Shown here in pieces: positions 15,460 to 23,187 of a DNA stretch of 30,048 bases. The stretch is from an uncultured Bacilli bacterium (lineage in GTDB: Bacteria > Bacillota_I > Bacilli_A > RF39 > UBA660). The stretch lies in contig CANQDB010000003.1 of the NCBI GenBank assembly GCA_947591175.1, forward strand, positions 1-30,048, written 5' to 3'. The translations under genes were made by a program, and so were the position numbers. Under the pieces are notes generated by a model. The model was given only the letters and a program-made list of their open reading frames with translations. It ran no database searches and had not been told where the DNA came from. The first letter of the stretch is position 1; each line of letters begins with the position of its first letter.

Positions 15460-16295
15460 TTATCAGTGATCGAACTCCACTTGAGAATTACCAAAGATAT
15501 GAAATGATTTTAAAGGCTTACGAAATAGATGCGGAAAGTATTAGTGCTTTCCAAAGTCAAATTAAAAAAGTATCTATCGAAGAAGCAAACCTTTTAGGTC
15601 TAGAGTTACTAACAAAATTGAGTGATACTTCTTTTGATGAACAAAGTGGTCTTTTAGAAATTGAAACTTTAATTAAAAATGGAGCGAATCTTTCGTATAC
15701 TCCTACGCTAGATAGTGAATTTGCATCTTTCACGGATGCTTCTTTTCCTCTTATGGAAACAGTTAAAAACAATTTACCAAAGTGCCTACTTCTCTTAATT
15801 AGAGGAGGGGCCAATCTCGATCAAGTAGATAATCAAAAAAGAAGTGCTCTAATGCAAAGTGCTTATCTAGGTAATGAAGATACTTTAGTTTTTTTGATTT
15901 TAGCCAAAGCGAACGTCAACTTAAGAGATCGATATGGCAACACAGCCTTGATGCTTGCTCGAAGTCAAAATAGGGAGCGCTGTTTCGATATGCTTTTAAG
16001 TCATGGGGCTTACTTAGATAATCAAAATATTAATGGCGAAACAATCGAAACTATTTCCGTTCAAGGCTATCCTTTTGATATGGGAATTGATTTCCATAAC
16101 ACTTTGAAAGAAGAGGCTAAAAAGATTTCTCAAGAAGATGTAAAAGCTCTTTTACTAAAAGCTAAGAGAGACCTTTTAACGTATTGTGATACAAAAACGA
16201 TAGATCCAAGTATAGACGAAACGGAAAATGATGATTATGATTCTTCTCAAAAACGTCTTCTTCTAATGGCGGATCATCTTATTGATAGTTTGTAA
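15456..16295 (+). CDS. Ankyrin-repeat protein of the VWA-MoxR operon
   Basis: A 279-residue soluble protein translationally coupled to the AAA+ gene through the ATGA overlap at 15456-15459. Two to three ankyrin repeats cover about residues 85-205, with the clearest matches KRSALMQSAYLGNEDTLVFL, ILAKANVNLRDRYGNTALML and LSHGAYLDNQNINGETI. The N-terminal part (about 1-80) is helical and not recognised, and the C-terminal 50 residues are charged. It may be a substrate adaptor for the AAA+/VWA machine; that is inference from the operon. The operon ends at the terminator just downstream. Confidence 0.85.
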   Translation: MIISDRTPLENYQRYEMILKAYEIDAESISAFQSQIKKVSIEEANLLGLELLTKLSDTSFDEQSGLLEIETLIKNGANLSYTPTLDSEFASFTDASFPLMETVKNNLPKCLLLLIRGGANLDQVDNQKRSALMQSAYLGNEDTLVFLILAKANVNLRDRYGNTALMLARSQNRERCFDMLLSHGAYLDNQNINGETIETISVQGYPFDMGIDFHNTLKEEAKKISQEDVKALLLKAKRDLLTYCDTKTIDPSIDETENDDYDSSQKRLLLMADHLIDSL

Positions 16296-16299
16296 ATTT

Positions 16300-16343
16300 A
16301 AAAGCACCTGTATTTTACATGAGTTGAAATCAGATGCTTTTTT
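16300..16343 (+). terminator. Terminator of the VWA-MoxR-ankyrin operon
   Basis: AAAAGCA-C-CTG (16300-16310) pairs with CAG-A-TGCTTTT (16331-16341) with one internal mismatch, followed by Ts. The long loop contains the -35 of the next promoter. Confidence 0.7.
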
Positions 16344-16353
16344 CGTTTATAAT
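16324..16353 (+). promoter_or_regulatory. Promoter of the flavoprotein genes
   Basis: TTGAAA (16324-16329), 18-bp spacer, TATAAT (16348-16353). The -35 lies in the loop and the spacer includes the 3' arm of the preceding terminator, a compact terminator-promoter overlap. Confidence 0.7.
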
Positions 16354-16373
16354 AAAAGAAAGTAGGTGGAAAA

Positions 16374-17600
16374 ATGCAAAGAGTAGTCGTAATCGGTGGA
16401 GGTCCAGCCGGAATAACTTGTGCGATAGAAGCCAAAAAGAGAGGCTTTGAAGTTACTATTTTAGAAAAAAATAATATGCTTGGTAAAAAGATTCTTTTAA
16501 CAGGAAATGGTAGGTGTAATTATTGGAATCAAGATATGTCGTTAGAACATTACTTAACTAGTAATCGTACCCTTCTACCACAGTTAATAACTGAAGATAA
16601 TCTTCGTGATACATATAACTTTTTAGAAGGAATCGGTCTCGTTCCAAAAATCAAAGATGGTTATTATTATCCCAGTAGTAATCAAGCTTCGACTGTTAGA
16701 GAAGCCCTAGTTCACGAAGTAGAGTACTATGGAATAGAGGTCCTTTATAATTTTGAGGTAACCAAAGTTGAAAAAGAAAAGGACATTTTCAAAATTTCCA
16801 GTAAAGATAAAACAATCGACGCCAATTATCTCATCTTAAGTAATGGTTCTTGTGCCTATCCAAAGACTGGAAGTGATGGCTCTAGTTACTATTTAGCTAA
16901 GTCTTTAGGTCACAATATTATTAAAGTCCTACCTTCGTTAGTACCTCTAAAATCCCAAGGTAATTTTCTTACCAAATGGGATGGGGTTAGAGTTGAGGCA
17001 ATTGTCACTTCTTCCGAAAACGATATAAAACTGGAAACCGAACAAGGTGAGGTCCAACTTACTAAAGAAGGAGTAAGTGGTATTTGTATCTTTAATTTGA
17101 GTGGTGCTATCGTAAGGTCTTTAGATCAAGGTAACAAAATAACGCTTCAAATAAATTTTTTACCATGGCTATCTAATTTGAATTTAAATGAATTAGTGTC
17201 TTACTTTGATGAGAGAGCTACAATTTTAACTCCTCGTTCCCTACGGATCTTTTTAGAAAATTTATTACCTTATAAGTTAGTACCTATCTTTTTAACTAAA
17301 GCCAATTTGCAAGGTGATGCTATGTGGCGTGATTTGACTTATTTTCAAAAAGAAACACTAGTAAAAGTGTTATCAGAATTTTATCTTCCAATTACAGGAA
17401 GCCTTTCCTTTGATAGAGGCCAAGTATGTACAGGAGGAATACCACTAGATGAAATAGATTTAGACACCATGGAATCTAAAAAAGTAAAAGGCTTATATTT
17501 AGTTGGCGAACTCTTAGATGTTACGGGTAAATGTGGTGGTTACAATTTAGGTTTTGCTTTTCTAAGTGGTCTTAAAGCAGGAAGGAATGTCGGTAAATGA
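16374..17600 (+). CDS. NAD(P)/FAD-dependent oxidoreductase, HI0933/YhiN (BaiN-like) family
   Basis: A 408-residue flavoprotein. Residues 3-15 (RVVVIGGGPAGIT) are the Rossmann FAD-binding GxGxxG motif, followed by the acidic end of strand 2 (VTILEKN). KKILLTGNGRCNY is a hallmark of this family, and the C-terminal GLYLVGELLDVTGKCGGYNL and LGFAFLSGLKAG close the FAD site. Length is typical. Members are often annotated aminoacetone oxidase or BaiN, but the physiological substrate is usually unknown, and I do not claim bile-acid chemistry here. A GTAGGTGG ribosome site precedes the ATG, and its stop overlaps the start of the next flavoprotein (ATGA). Confidence 0.92.
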   Translation: MQRVVVIGGGPAGITCAIEAKKRGFEVTILEKNNMLGKKILLTGNGRCNYWNQDMSLEHYLTSNRTLLPQLITEDNLRDTYNFLEGIGLVPKIKDGYYYPSSNQASTVREALVHEVEYYGIEVLYNFEVTKVEKEKDIFKISSKDKTIDANYLILSNGSCAYPKTGSDGSSYYLAKSLGHNIIKVLPSLVPLKSQGNFLTKWDGVRVEAIVTSSENDIKLETEQGEVQLTKEGVSGICIFNLSGAIVRSLDQGNKITLQINFLPWLSNLNLNELVSYFDERATILTPRSLRIFLENLLPYKLVPIFLTKANLQGDAMWRDLTYFQKETLVKVLSEFYLPITGSLSFDRGQVCTGGIPLDEIDLDTMESKKVKGLYLVGELLDVTGKCGGYNLGFAFLSGLKAGRNVGK

Positions 17601-19177
17601 TACGTTTAAGACAAATAAAAATTGCTTTAGAGGACGATAACATTGAAGTCTTAAAAAGGAAAGTTAGTAAAAAATTAGGAGTCACTTCTACCTCTTTACA
17701 AGAAATATCTATTTCTAAAAAGTCACTCGATGCAAGAGATAAAAATGCTATCTATTACGTTTATGAAGTTGATGTCAAAGTAGACAATGAAGACCATATT
17801 TTAAAACGTCAAAAAAGTAATGATATTTTTAAAACTCCAAACGAAGTATACCAAGTTCCGCATCATGGAACGCATACCTTAACCAATCGTCCAGTTGTTG
17901 TTGGAAGTGGTCCTGCTGGCTTATTTGCTTCCTATTTATTAGCGGAAGAAGGATATAGGCCAATAGTTCTCGAACGAGGAGAGATGATAAGAGACAGGGT
18001 TAAAACAGTCAATCATTTTTGGGAAACAGGAGAGTTAAACGAAGAAAGTAACGTTTCCTTTGGTGAAGGAGGTGCCGGAACTTTTTCGGATGGTAAACTA
18101 AATACCCTTGTCAAGGATTCAGCAAATCGTGGTAAGAAAGTATTTGAAACCTTTATTCTTCACGGTGCCCCAGAAGAGATAAAATATTTACAGAAACCGC
18201 ATATTGGTTCTGATTTACTAGTGGCAGTAATCGAAAATATGCGCAATAAAATAATCGAACTAGGTGGAGAATTTCGTTATAATTCTTGCCTCTCTGATTT
18301 AACTATCCAAGATAATCAGCTTACTGATATCACTATCAACAATCAAGAAAAAATCCAGTGTGAAGTTTTAGTCTTAGCCATCGGCCATAGTGCGAGAGAC
18401 ACCTACGAACTACTTTATAATAGAGGCCTTACTATTACTTCTAAACCCTTTGCCGTGGGCTTACGTATTTCCCATCTACAAAAAGATATTAACGAAAGTC
18501 AGTATGGAAAAAGTGCTACCTTACTTCCACCAAGTAGTTACAAATTAACTTATACAACTTCCAAAAATAGAGGGGTCTATTCCTTTTGTATGTGTCCAGG
18601 TGGCTATGTCGTCAATGCCTCTAGTGAAAAAGGACGCCTTGCCATAAATGGTATGAGTAATCATAATCGTGATACAAGTAATGCTAATAGTGCCATCGTG
18701 GTGACTGTTAATCAAAATGATTTTGGTTCATCTTGGAACTCTGGAATTAAATATCAAAGAACTCTAGAAGAAAAGGCTTTTCATTTAGGTAAAGGTAAAA
18801 TTCCAACTCAACTAGTTAAAGACTTTATGAATAATCAGGAATCTACCCAATTTGGTCGAGTTAAACCTTTGACGAAAGGCTCTACTTCGTTTGCTAATTT
18901 AAGAGATTTATTACCACTAGAAATTACGGACTCTATTTTAGAAGCCTTACCTTACTTTAATAAAAAGATCAAAGGCTTTATGAAAGATGATGCTCTTTTA
19001 ATGGGAATCGAAAGTAGGACTTCTTCGCCAGTTAGAATTTTAAGAGATGCTAACTTAGAATCTAATATCAAAGGAATCTATCCATGTGGCGAAGGTGCAG
19101 GCTATGCAGGAGGAATTACGACTGCTAGTATCGATGGCTTAAAAGTTGCCGAAGAAATTATTAAAAAATATTTATGA
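17597..19177 (+). CDS. FAD-dependent dehydrogenase, COG2509 family
   Basis: A 526-residue protein with an N-terminal 85-residue domain (MIRLRQIKIALEDDNIEV, then KRKVSKKLGV and KSLDARDKN) typical of these uncharacterised dehydrogenases, followed by FAD-binding RPVVVGSGPAGLFASYLLA at about residues 98-116. Further conserved blocks are SFGEGGAGTFSDGKL, KPHIGSD, and GIYPCGEGAGYAGGITTAS near the C-terminus. The reaction is unknown. Translation is coupled to the preceding flavoprotein by a 4-base overlap, so the two probably work in the same redox process or are made in fixed ratio. Confidence 0.92.
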   Translation: MIRLRQIKIALEDDNIEVLKRKVSKKLGVTSTSLQEISISKKSLDARDKNAIYYVYEVDVKVDNEDHILKRQKSNDIFKTPNEVYQVPHHGTHTLTNRPVVVGSGPAGLFASYLLAEEGYRPIVLERGEMIRDRVKTVNHFWETGELNEESNVSFGEGGAGTFSDGKLNTLVKDSANRGKKVFETFILHGAPEEIKYLQKPHIGSDLLVAVIENMRNKIIELGGEFRYNSCLSDLTIQDNQLTDITINNQEKIQCEVLVLAIGHSARDTYELLYNRGLTITSKPFAVGLRISHLQKDINESQYGKSATLLPPSSYKLTYTTSKNRGVYSFCMCPGGYVVNASSEKGRLAINGMSNHNRDTSNANSAIVVTVNQNDFGSSWNSGIKYQRTLEEKAFHLGKGKIPTQLVKDFMNNQESTQFGRVKPLTKGSTSFANLRDLLPLEITDSILEALPYFNKKIKGFMKDDALLMGIESRTSSPVRILRDANLESNIKGIYPCGEGAGYAGGITTASIDGLKVAEEIIKKYL

Positions 19178-19222
19178 AAAAATAAAAATGTTCCATACTA
19201 AGAAAGAAAAGAGGATGTAATA

Positions 19223-20152
19223 ATGAACAAAATTGTTTTGATCGGTTGTGGTAATGTCGGTATGTCTTATGCCTACGCTTTACTTAATCAACGAACTAGT
19301 GTTAACGAGTTAGTGTTAATCGATATAAATAAGGAACGAATTATAGGAGAAGCGGCCGATTTAAGTCATGGTCTTCCGTTTGCACCATCTAAAATCGATA
19401 TTAAAGTTGGGGATTACGTTGACTGCAAAGATGCTAGAATCGTCGTAATAGCGGCGGGTGCCAACCAAGAAGTAGGCGAAAGCCGTATGGATTTAATCGA
19501 CAAGAATGCTAAGATTTTTAAAAGTATTGTGTCTAGTGTCATGAAAAGTGGTTTTAAAGGAATATTTTTAATTGCTACTAATCCTTTGGATGTCATGACT
19601 TATCTAACCTGGAAATATTCTAATCTCCCTACTAATCAAGTTATCGGAAGTGGAACGAGCCTTGATACTGCTCGCTTAAGATATATGATTGCCGACAAAG
19701 TAGGAGTAAACCCTAAAAATATTCATGCTTACGTAATGGGAGAGCATGGTGATACCGAGTTTGTACCTTGGAGTATTGCTAAAGTTGGCCTCGAGGGAAT
19801 TGATACTTATTTATCAAAAGATGATCAAGAAAAACTCTATTGTGATGTAAGGGATGCTGCCTACGATATCATCAGACGTAAAGGTTCGACTTGCTATGGA
19901 ATTGGCATGTGTCTAGTTCGTATCACGAATGCTATTCTAAATGATGAAAATGCAATTCTTTCAGTTTCTAGTTTCGATCTTGAAAACGAAATCTTTATTG
20001 GTGGGGCCACTATTCTAGGTAGTCAAGGTGTCAAAAAAAGACTTAAGATCGAATTGACGAGCGAGGAAGAAGCCAAAATGACAAATTCGATTAATTCTAT
20101 TCAACAAGCAATCAAATCCTTAAATTTAGATGCTAATTCACAAGACAAATAA
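19223..20152 (+). CDS. ldh: L-lactate dehydrogenase
   Basis: Reduces pyruvate to L-lactate with NADH in the cytoplasm, regenerating NAD+ in fermentation. NAD-binding GxGxxG is at Gly8-Cys-Gly10-Asn-Val-Gly13. The specificity loop GANQEVGESRMDLIDKN has Gln (residue 82) where lactate dehydrogenases carry Gln and malate dehydrogenases Arg, and the catalytic-loop Arg88. Catalytic His175 is in MGEHGDTEF, and GSGTSLDTARLR carries the substrate-binding Arg. Length 309 is normal. An AGGATG ribosome site precedes the ATG. The 45-bp gap after the flavoprotein genes holds no clear terminator, so partial co-transcription is possible; no clear terminator follows ldh either. Confidence 0.95.
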   Translation: MNKIVLIGCGNVGMSYAYALLNQRTSVNELVLIDINKERIIGEAADLSHGLPFAPSKIDIKVGDYVDCKDARIVVIAAGANQEVGESRMDLIDKNAKIFKSIVSSVMKSGFKGIFLIATNPLDVMTYLTWKYSNLPTNQVIGSGTSLDTARLRYMIADKVGVNPKNIHAYVMGEHGDTEFVPWSIAKVGLEGIDTYLSKDDQEKLYCDVRDAAYDIIRRKGSTCYGIGMCLVRITNAILNDENAILSVSSFDLENEIFIGGATILGSQGVKKRLKIELTSEEEAKMTNSINSIQQAIKSLNLDANSQDK

Positions 20153-20184
20153 GTGTAAACTTTTGTCGAAACCTTAAACTTGAC

Positions 20185-20213
20185 TTGTCAATTGCTAGAT
20201 TTTTTAGTACGAT
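20185..20213 (+). promoter_or_regulatory. Promoter of the TasA-like gene
   Basis: TTGTCA (20185-20190), 17-bp spacer, TACGAT (20208-20213). The -35 is part of a perfect inverted repeat TTGAC-TT-GTCAA (20180-20191), a possible operator. Confidence 0.5.
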
Positions 20214-20237
20214 TTTATATAGTAGAGGTGAGTTTCT

Positions 20238-20894
20238 ATGAATACTAATATTCAAGTTGAAGAAAATGAAAAGAAGAAAAGACATCCGAGTATTCTAATT
20301 ATTTTGTTTTTACTTTCTATTGTGCTTGTCACGATGGGTGTTAGCTTTGCCTTCTTTGAATATATCGAACGTGGTAACACTGTGAATTACGTCGAGACGG
20401 GTAATATGATTTTCCGATATGATGAAAGCAATAGGGAAGGTAATGGTATTCGTATTGTGGATGCTTTCCCAATAACGGATGCCGAAGGAAAGGTACTGAC
20501 AGGAAGTAATCAAACTTTCGATTTCCAAGTGTACACAAATATCGTCGATAATCCTGTCGAATATCAAATTGTAGCGGTCAAACAAGATAATTGTACACTT
20601 GAAGAAAGTGATGTTAAAGTTTATTTAACTCAAGTTAATGGCTCACAAGAAACTCCTGTAAGAAATGCTATAAAAAGTGATGGTACAGTTCTTCGCTATA
20701 GTGATTTAGAAGATACCGATTTTCCAAATCAAGAAGGTCAAATAATCTATCGGCACACTATGACGAATCATACCTCATATACTCAAGATTATCGCTTGAG
20801 AATGTGGATTGCGGAAGATGTAAATCCCGCCGATCCAAATTTCTCAAATAAGGTATTCTCGATCAAAGTAAATGTCTATGCTAGATCTGTTTAA
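20238..20894 (+). CDS. SipW-type signal peptide protein, TasA/CalY-like
   Basis: A 218-residue exported protein. After a charged start (EENEKKKRHPS) a hydrophobic segment at about residues 19-37 ends in VSFAFFEYIERGN, the pattern of SipW-cognate signal peptides seen in TasA, camelysin and related matrix or fibre proteins. The rest is beta-rich (ETGNMIFRYDES, QTFDFQVYTN, KVFSIKVNVYARSV), like a TasA jelly-roll. An AGAGGTGAG ribosome site precedes the ATG. It shares N-terminal layout with the next gene (ETG/TTG then M-or-L-x-F-x-YDE) and is terminated separately from it. No SipW-like signal peptidase is in the window. A surface fibre or minor subunit role is inference. Confidence 0.85.
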   Translation: MNTNIQVEENEKKKRHPSILIILFLLSIVLVTMGVSFAFFEYIERGNTVNYVETGNMIFRYDESNREGNGIRIVDAFPITDAEGKVLTGSNQTFDFQVYTNIVDNPVEYQIVAVKQDNCTLEESDVKVYLTQVNGSQETPVRNAIKSDGTVLRYSDLEDTDFPNQEGQIIYRHTMTNHTSYTQDYRLRMWIAEDVNPADPNFSNKVFSIKVNVYARSV

Positions 20895-20900
20895 GTGCAG

Positions 20901-20926
20901 AAAGTGTCAATTTTGGGCACTTTTTT
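20901..20926 (+). terminator. Terminator after the TasA-like gene
   Basis: AAAGTGTC (20901-20908) pairs with GGCACTTT (20916-20923, one G-T pair), followed by Ts. A closely similar hairpin beginning AAAGTGTCAA precedes the related gene at 29845. Confidence 0.75.
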
Positions 20927-20939
20927 GTTGCGAAAAATC

Positions 20940-20971
20940 TTGACTGGGGGTGGGTATGTTTGGTTTATAAT
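20940..20971 (+). promoter_or_regulatory. G-tract promoter of the surface-protein gene, 20-bp spacer
   Basis: TTGACT (20940-20945) and TATAAT (20966-20971) are 20 bp apart, longer than the usual 17. The spacer begins GGGGGTGGGTATG. The same arrangement, with nine uninterrupted Gs, is found at 29783-29814 ahead of a paralogous gene. Confidence 0.65.
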
Positions 20972-21001
20972 AGAATTAACCTAGAGGGAGTTGATTTTAT
21001 T

Positions 21002-22915
21002 ATGGACGAAAAGAAAAATAATAGAAAGAAAATAATGATGCTAGTTTTAGTATTAGGTCTAGTTCTCTCAATGGTAGGAACCACTTATGCCTTCTTTACT
21101 TATACTAAACAAGAAGAAGAAAATATCTTAACGACAGGTAGATTGTACTTTGTTTATGATGAAAAAAGTGACAATCCAACAAATATTATCAATATTCAAA
21201 ATGCCCTTCCCATGAGTGACGTGAATGGAAAAGAACAAAAAGGTCAAGGAATGTTCGAGTTCGAAGTAAGAGCCACAACTCAAGGTGCACCAATTTATTA
21301 TGAAATCTATCTAACGAAGGAAGCTAATTCTACATTAAGCGAAAAAGTAGTAGATACCTATTTAACTAGTGTAGGAGATGCAGATAGTGAAACAGCAATT
21401 CAAAATAACTGGACTAATCAAGATGTAAATCTATACAATAAATTATGGCTAAGTCAAGTACCACCTGTACTAGAAAAAGAACTTAATGGAAAGACACTAG
21501 AACAAAGTGAAGTAAGTATTGATCAAGAGAATTATGAAAAGACGTATAGATATAGAATGTGGATAGATGAAAGTGCCAATAAAATTGATAATAATGGAGC
21601 GTGGATATATGGAAATAAAACTTTTACGGTAAAAGTGAATGTGTATGCTAGTAATGAACCTTTACCAAGTCCCAAAGATGTATATAAAGATGGAAGTGGA
21701 GCCAATATCCCAGAATTAGCCGATGGAATGATACCAGTAGTATATGATAAAGAAGCCCAAAAATGGAAGAAAGCAAGTGTTTATGAAGAATGGTATGATT
21801 ATACTAGCCAAGAGTGGGCGAATGCCGTAACAGTAGTAGAAGATCAAAGAGATACAGTAAATAAGGCCAAGGTTGGAACTGTAATAGAAGAAGAAAATAT
21901 AAATACAATGTGGGTGTGGATACCAAGATATGAGTATGATAGTGTTAGTATTATTACAGCGGGAACTAACAAAGAAACTCCAGGAGCCATCGATATTAAA
22001 TTTTTAAATGGTACAAGTGGAAGTGATGGAGAAAGCTACAAATTACATCCAGCCTTTACATTTGGAGAAGAAGAATTAGAAGGGTTCTGGTATGCTAAAT
22101 TTGAGACGAGTCCTGAAACACCTTGTAGTAGTTCTTCATGTAATATAGATACAATAAAACCACAAATAAAGCCAAATGTAGCATCATGGAGAAATATTCA
22201 AGTAGCGACAGCCTTTACTGTATCGCAAAAAATGGCAAATGAATATAAAGCTGAATACGGATTTAGTGGAGTAGAAGATACTCATCTAAGTAAGAATAGT
22301 GAATGGGGTGCAGTTGCCTATCTTTCACAAAGTGCATATGGAAAGAAAGGACATGATGGAACAGAAGTATATATAAATAACTGTTCTAGTTATACAACAG
22401 GAATAGCAGGAGATACTTCAGATGCTTCAAAAGATGATGTTTGTGCAAATACATATGAAAAAGAAGCAGGACAAGAGGCATCAACTACCGGAAATATCAC
22501 AGGTATATATGATATGAGTGGTGGAGCCTGGGAATATATGATGGGTGTATTAGTTGATGAAGAAGGAAAACCAAGAAGTGGAAAAGATGCATCTTATAAT
22601 TCAGGTTTCAATGGAAAATTAAGTGATAATAGCGACTATTCAGAAGGAATTTCATCTCCAAATGAAAAATATTATGATTTGTATACGACCGACGATGCTA
22701 GTACAACATGCAAAGATGAAGTGTGTTACGGACAAGCTTTATCAGAAACTTCAGGTTGGTATAATGATCAAAACTTCTTTATATATAGCTCATCTCCTTG
22801 GTTAATACGTGGACGTTATTTTGAGGGAGACACTGGTGCTGGAATTTTTGCTTATAACCATGAAAGTGGAGTAAACCTCGATGGTCTTTCATTCCGATTA
22901 GTTCTTATTCCTTAA
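21002..22915 (+). CDS. Surface protein: SipW-type signal, TasA-like domain and FGE-like C-terminal domain
   Basis: The start is placed at 21002 (MDEKKNNRKK, 637 aa) because AGGGAG lies 11 nt upstream and the paralogue at 29845 starts equivalently; an upstream in-frame ATG at 20960 lies within the promoter. Residues about 11-35 are the signal (VLVLGLVLSMVGTTYAFFTY), then a beta-rich TasA-like domain to about 215 (TTGRLYFVYDE, TFTVKVNVYA). A linker with GMIPVVYDKEAQKWKKA precedes TMWVWIPRYEYDSV. The C-terminal domain (about 300-637) resembles the formylglycine-generating-enzyme/C-type-lectin fold: WRNIQVATAFTVSQKMANEY, SKNSEWGAVAYLS, GIYDMSGGAWEYMMG, LIRGRYF and LSFRLVLIP. An enzymatic role is unproven; many such domains only bind ligands. 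A decayed relative lies at 492-1165. Confidence 0.85.
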   Translation: MDEKKNNRKKIMMLVLVLGLVLSMVGTTYAFFTYTKQEEENILTTGRLYFVYDEKSDNPTNIINIQNALPMSDVNGKEQKGQGMFEFEVRATTQGAPIYYEIYLTKEANSTLSEKVVDTYLTSVGDADSETAIQNNWTNQDVNLYNKLWLSQVPPVLEKELNGKTLEQSEVSIDQENYEKTYRYRMWIDESANKIDNNGAWIYGNKTFTVKVNVYASNEPLPSPKDVYKDGSGANIPELADGMIPVVYDKEAQKWKKASVYEEWYDYTSQEWANAVTVVEDQRDTVNKAKVGTVIEEENINTMWVWIPRYEYDSVSIITAGTNKETPGAIDIKFLNGTSGSDGESYKLHPAFTFGEEELEGFWYAKFETSPETPCSSSSCNIDTIKPQIKPNVASWRNIQVATAFTVSQKMANEYKAEYGFSGVEDTHLSKNSEWGAVAYLSQSAYGKKGHDGTEVYINNCSSYTTGIAGDTSDASKDDVCANTYEKEAGQEASTTGNITGIYDMSGGAWEYMMGVLVDEEGKPRSGKDASYNSGFNGKLSDNSDYSEGISSPNEKYYDLYTTDDASTTCKDEVCYGQALSETSGWYNDQNFFIYSSSPWLIRGRYFEGDTGAGIFAYNHESGVNLDGLSFRLVLIP

Positions 22916-22936
22916 GATTATGTTTAAATATTTTGC

Positions 22937-22966
22937 TTGACAATCCGAGGCCTAAAAGCGTATATT
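22937..22966 (+). promoter_or_regulatory. Promoter of the T-box thrS operon
   Basis: TTGACA (22937-22942), 18-bp spacer, TATATT (22961-22966). Transcription would begin near 22973, at the 5' edge of the T-box leader. Confidence 0.7.
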
Positions 22967-22972
22967 AAAAAT

Positions 22973-23187
22973 AGAAATACGTTATTGGAAGAAATACGAT
23001 TTTCAAAAGATGACGAAATAGAGAATTCATGGTTGGTGGAAATGAATAAGTCGTTTGAAAGTTACTCTTCTTCTAGTAGGACTCGAAAGATGTTCCCGGG
23101 TAGATTCCGTTAAAGATTAAATTAAGTGAAACAAAGGATGGTACCGTGTTTTTGCACTCCTATTACAATAGTAGTAGGAGTTTTTTT
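22973..23187 (+). promoter_or_regulatory. Threonine T-box riboswitch
   Basis: A leader that senses uncharged tRNA-Thr. Basal stem I is GAAGAA (22988-22993) with TTCTTC (23068-23073). The distal part has the AGAGA bulge and GGTTGGTGGAA loop between TTCAT and ATGAA. The specifier loop's 3' side contains ACT (23064-23066), a threonine codon. The T-box core TGGTACCG is at 23139-23146; its TGGT can pair with an ACCA tRNA end. The terminator is ACTCCTA (23156-23162) with TAGGAGT (23175-23181) plus Ts to 23187. The terminator's 3' arm includes the AGGAG ribosome site (23176-23180) of the next gene, so the off-state would also hide translation initiation. Threonine specificity is backed by thrS downstream. 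Confidence 0.9.

Noticed and set aside
22780..22915. Variable region of a diversity-generating retroelement
   Set aside because: The fold and position fit, but no reverse transcriptase, template repeat or accessory gene is in the window and the codons do not show the typical AAY enrichment. Kept only as something to test.
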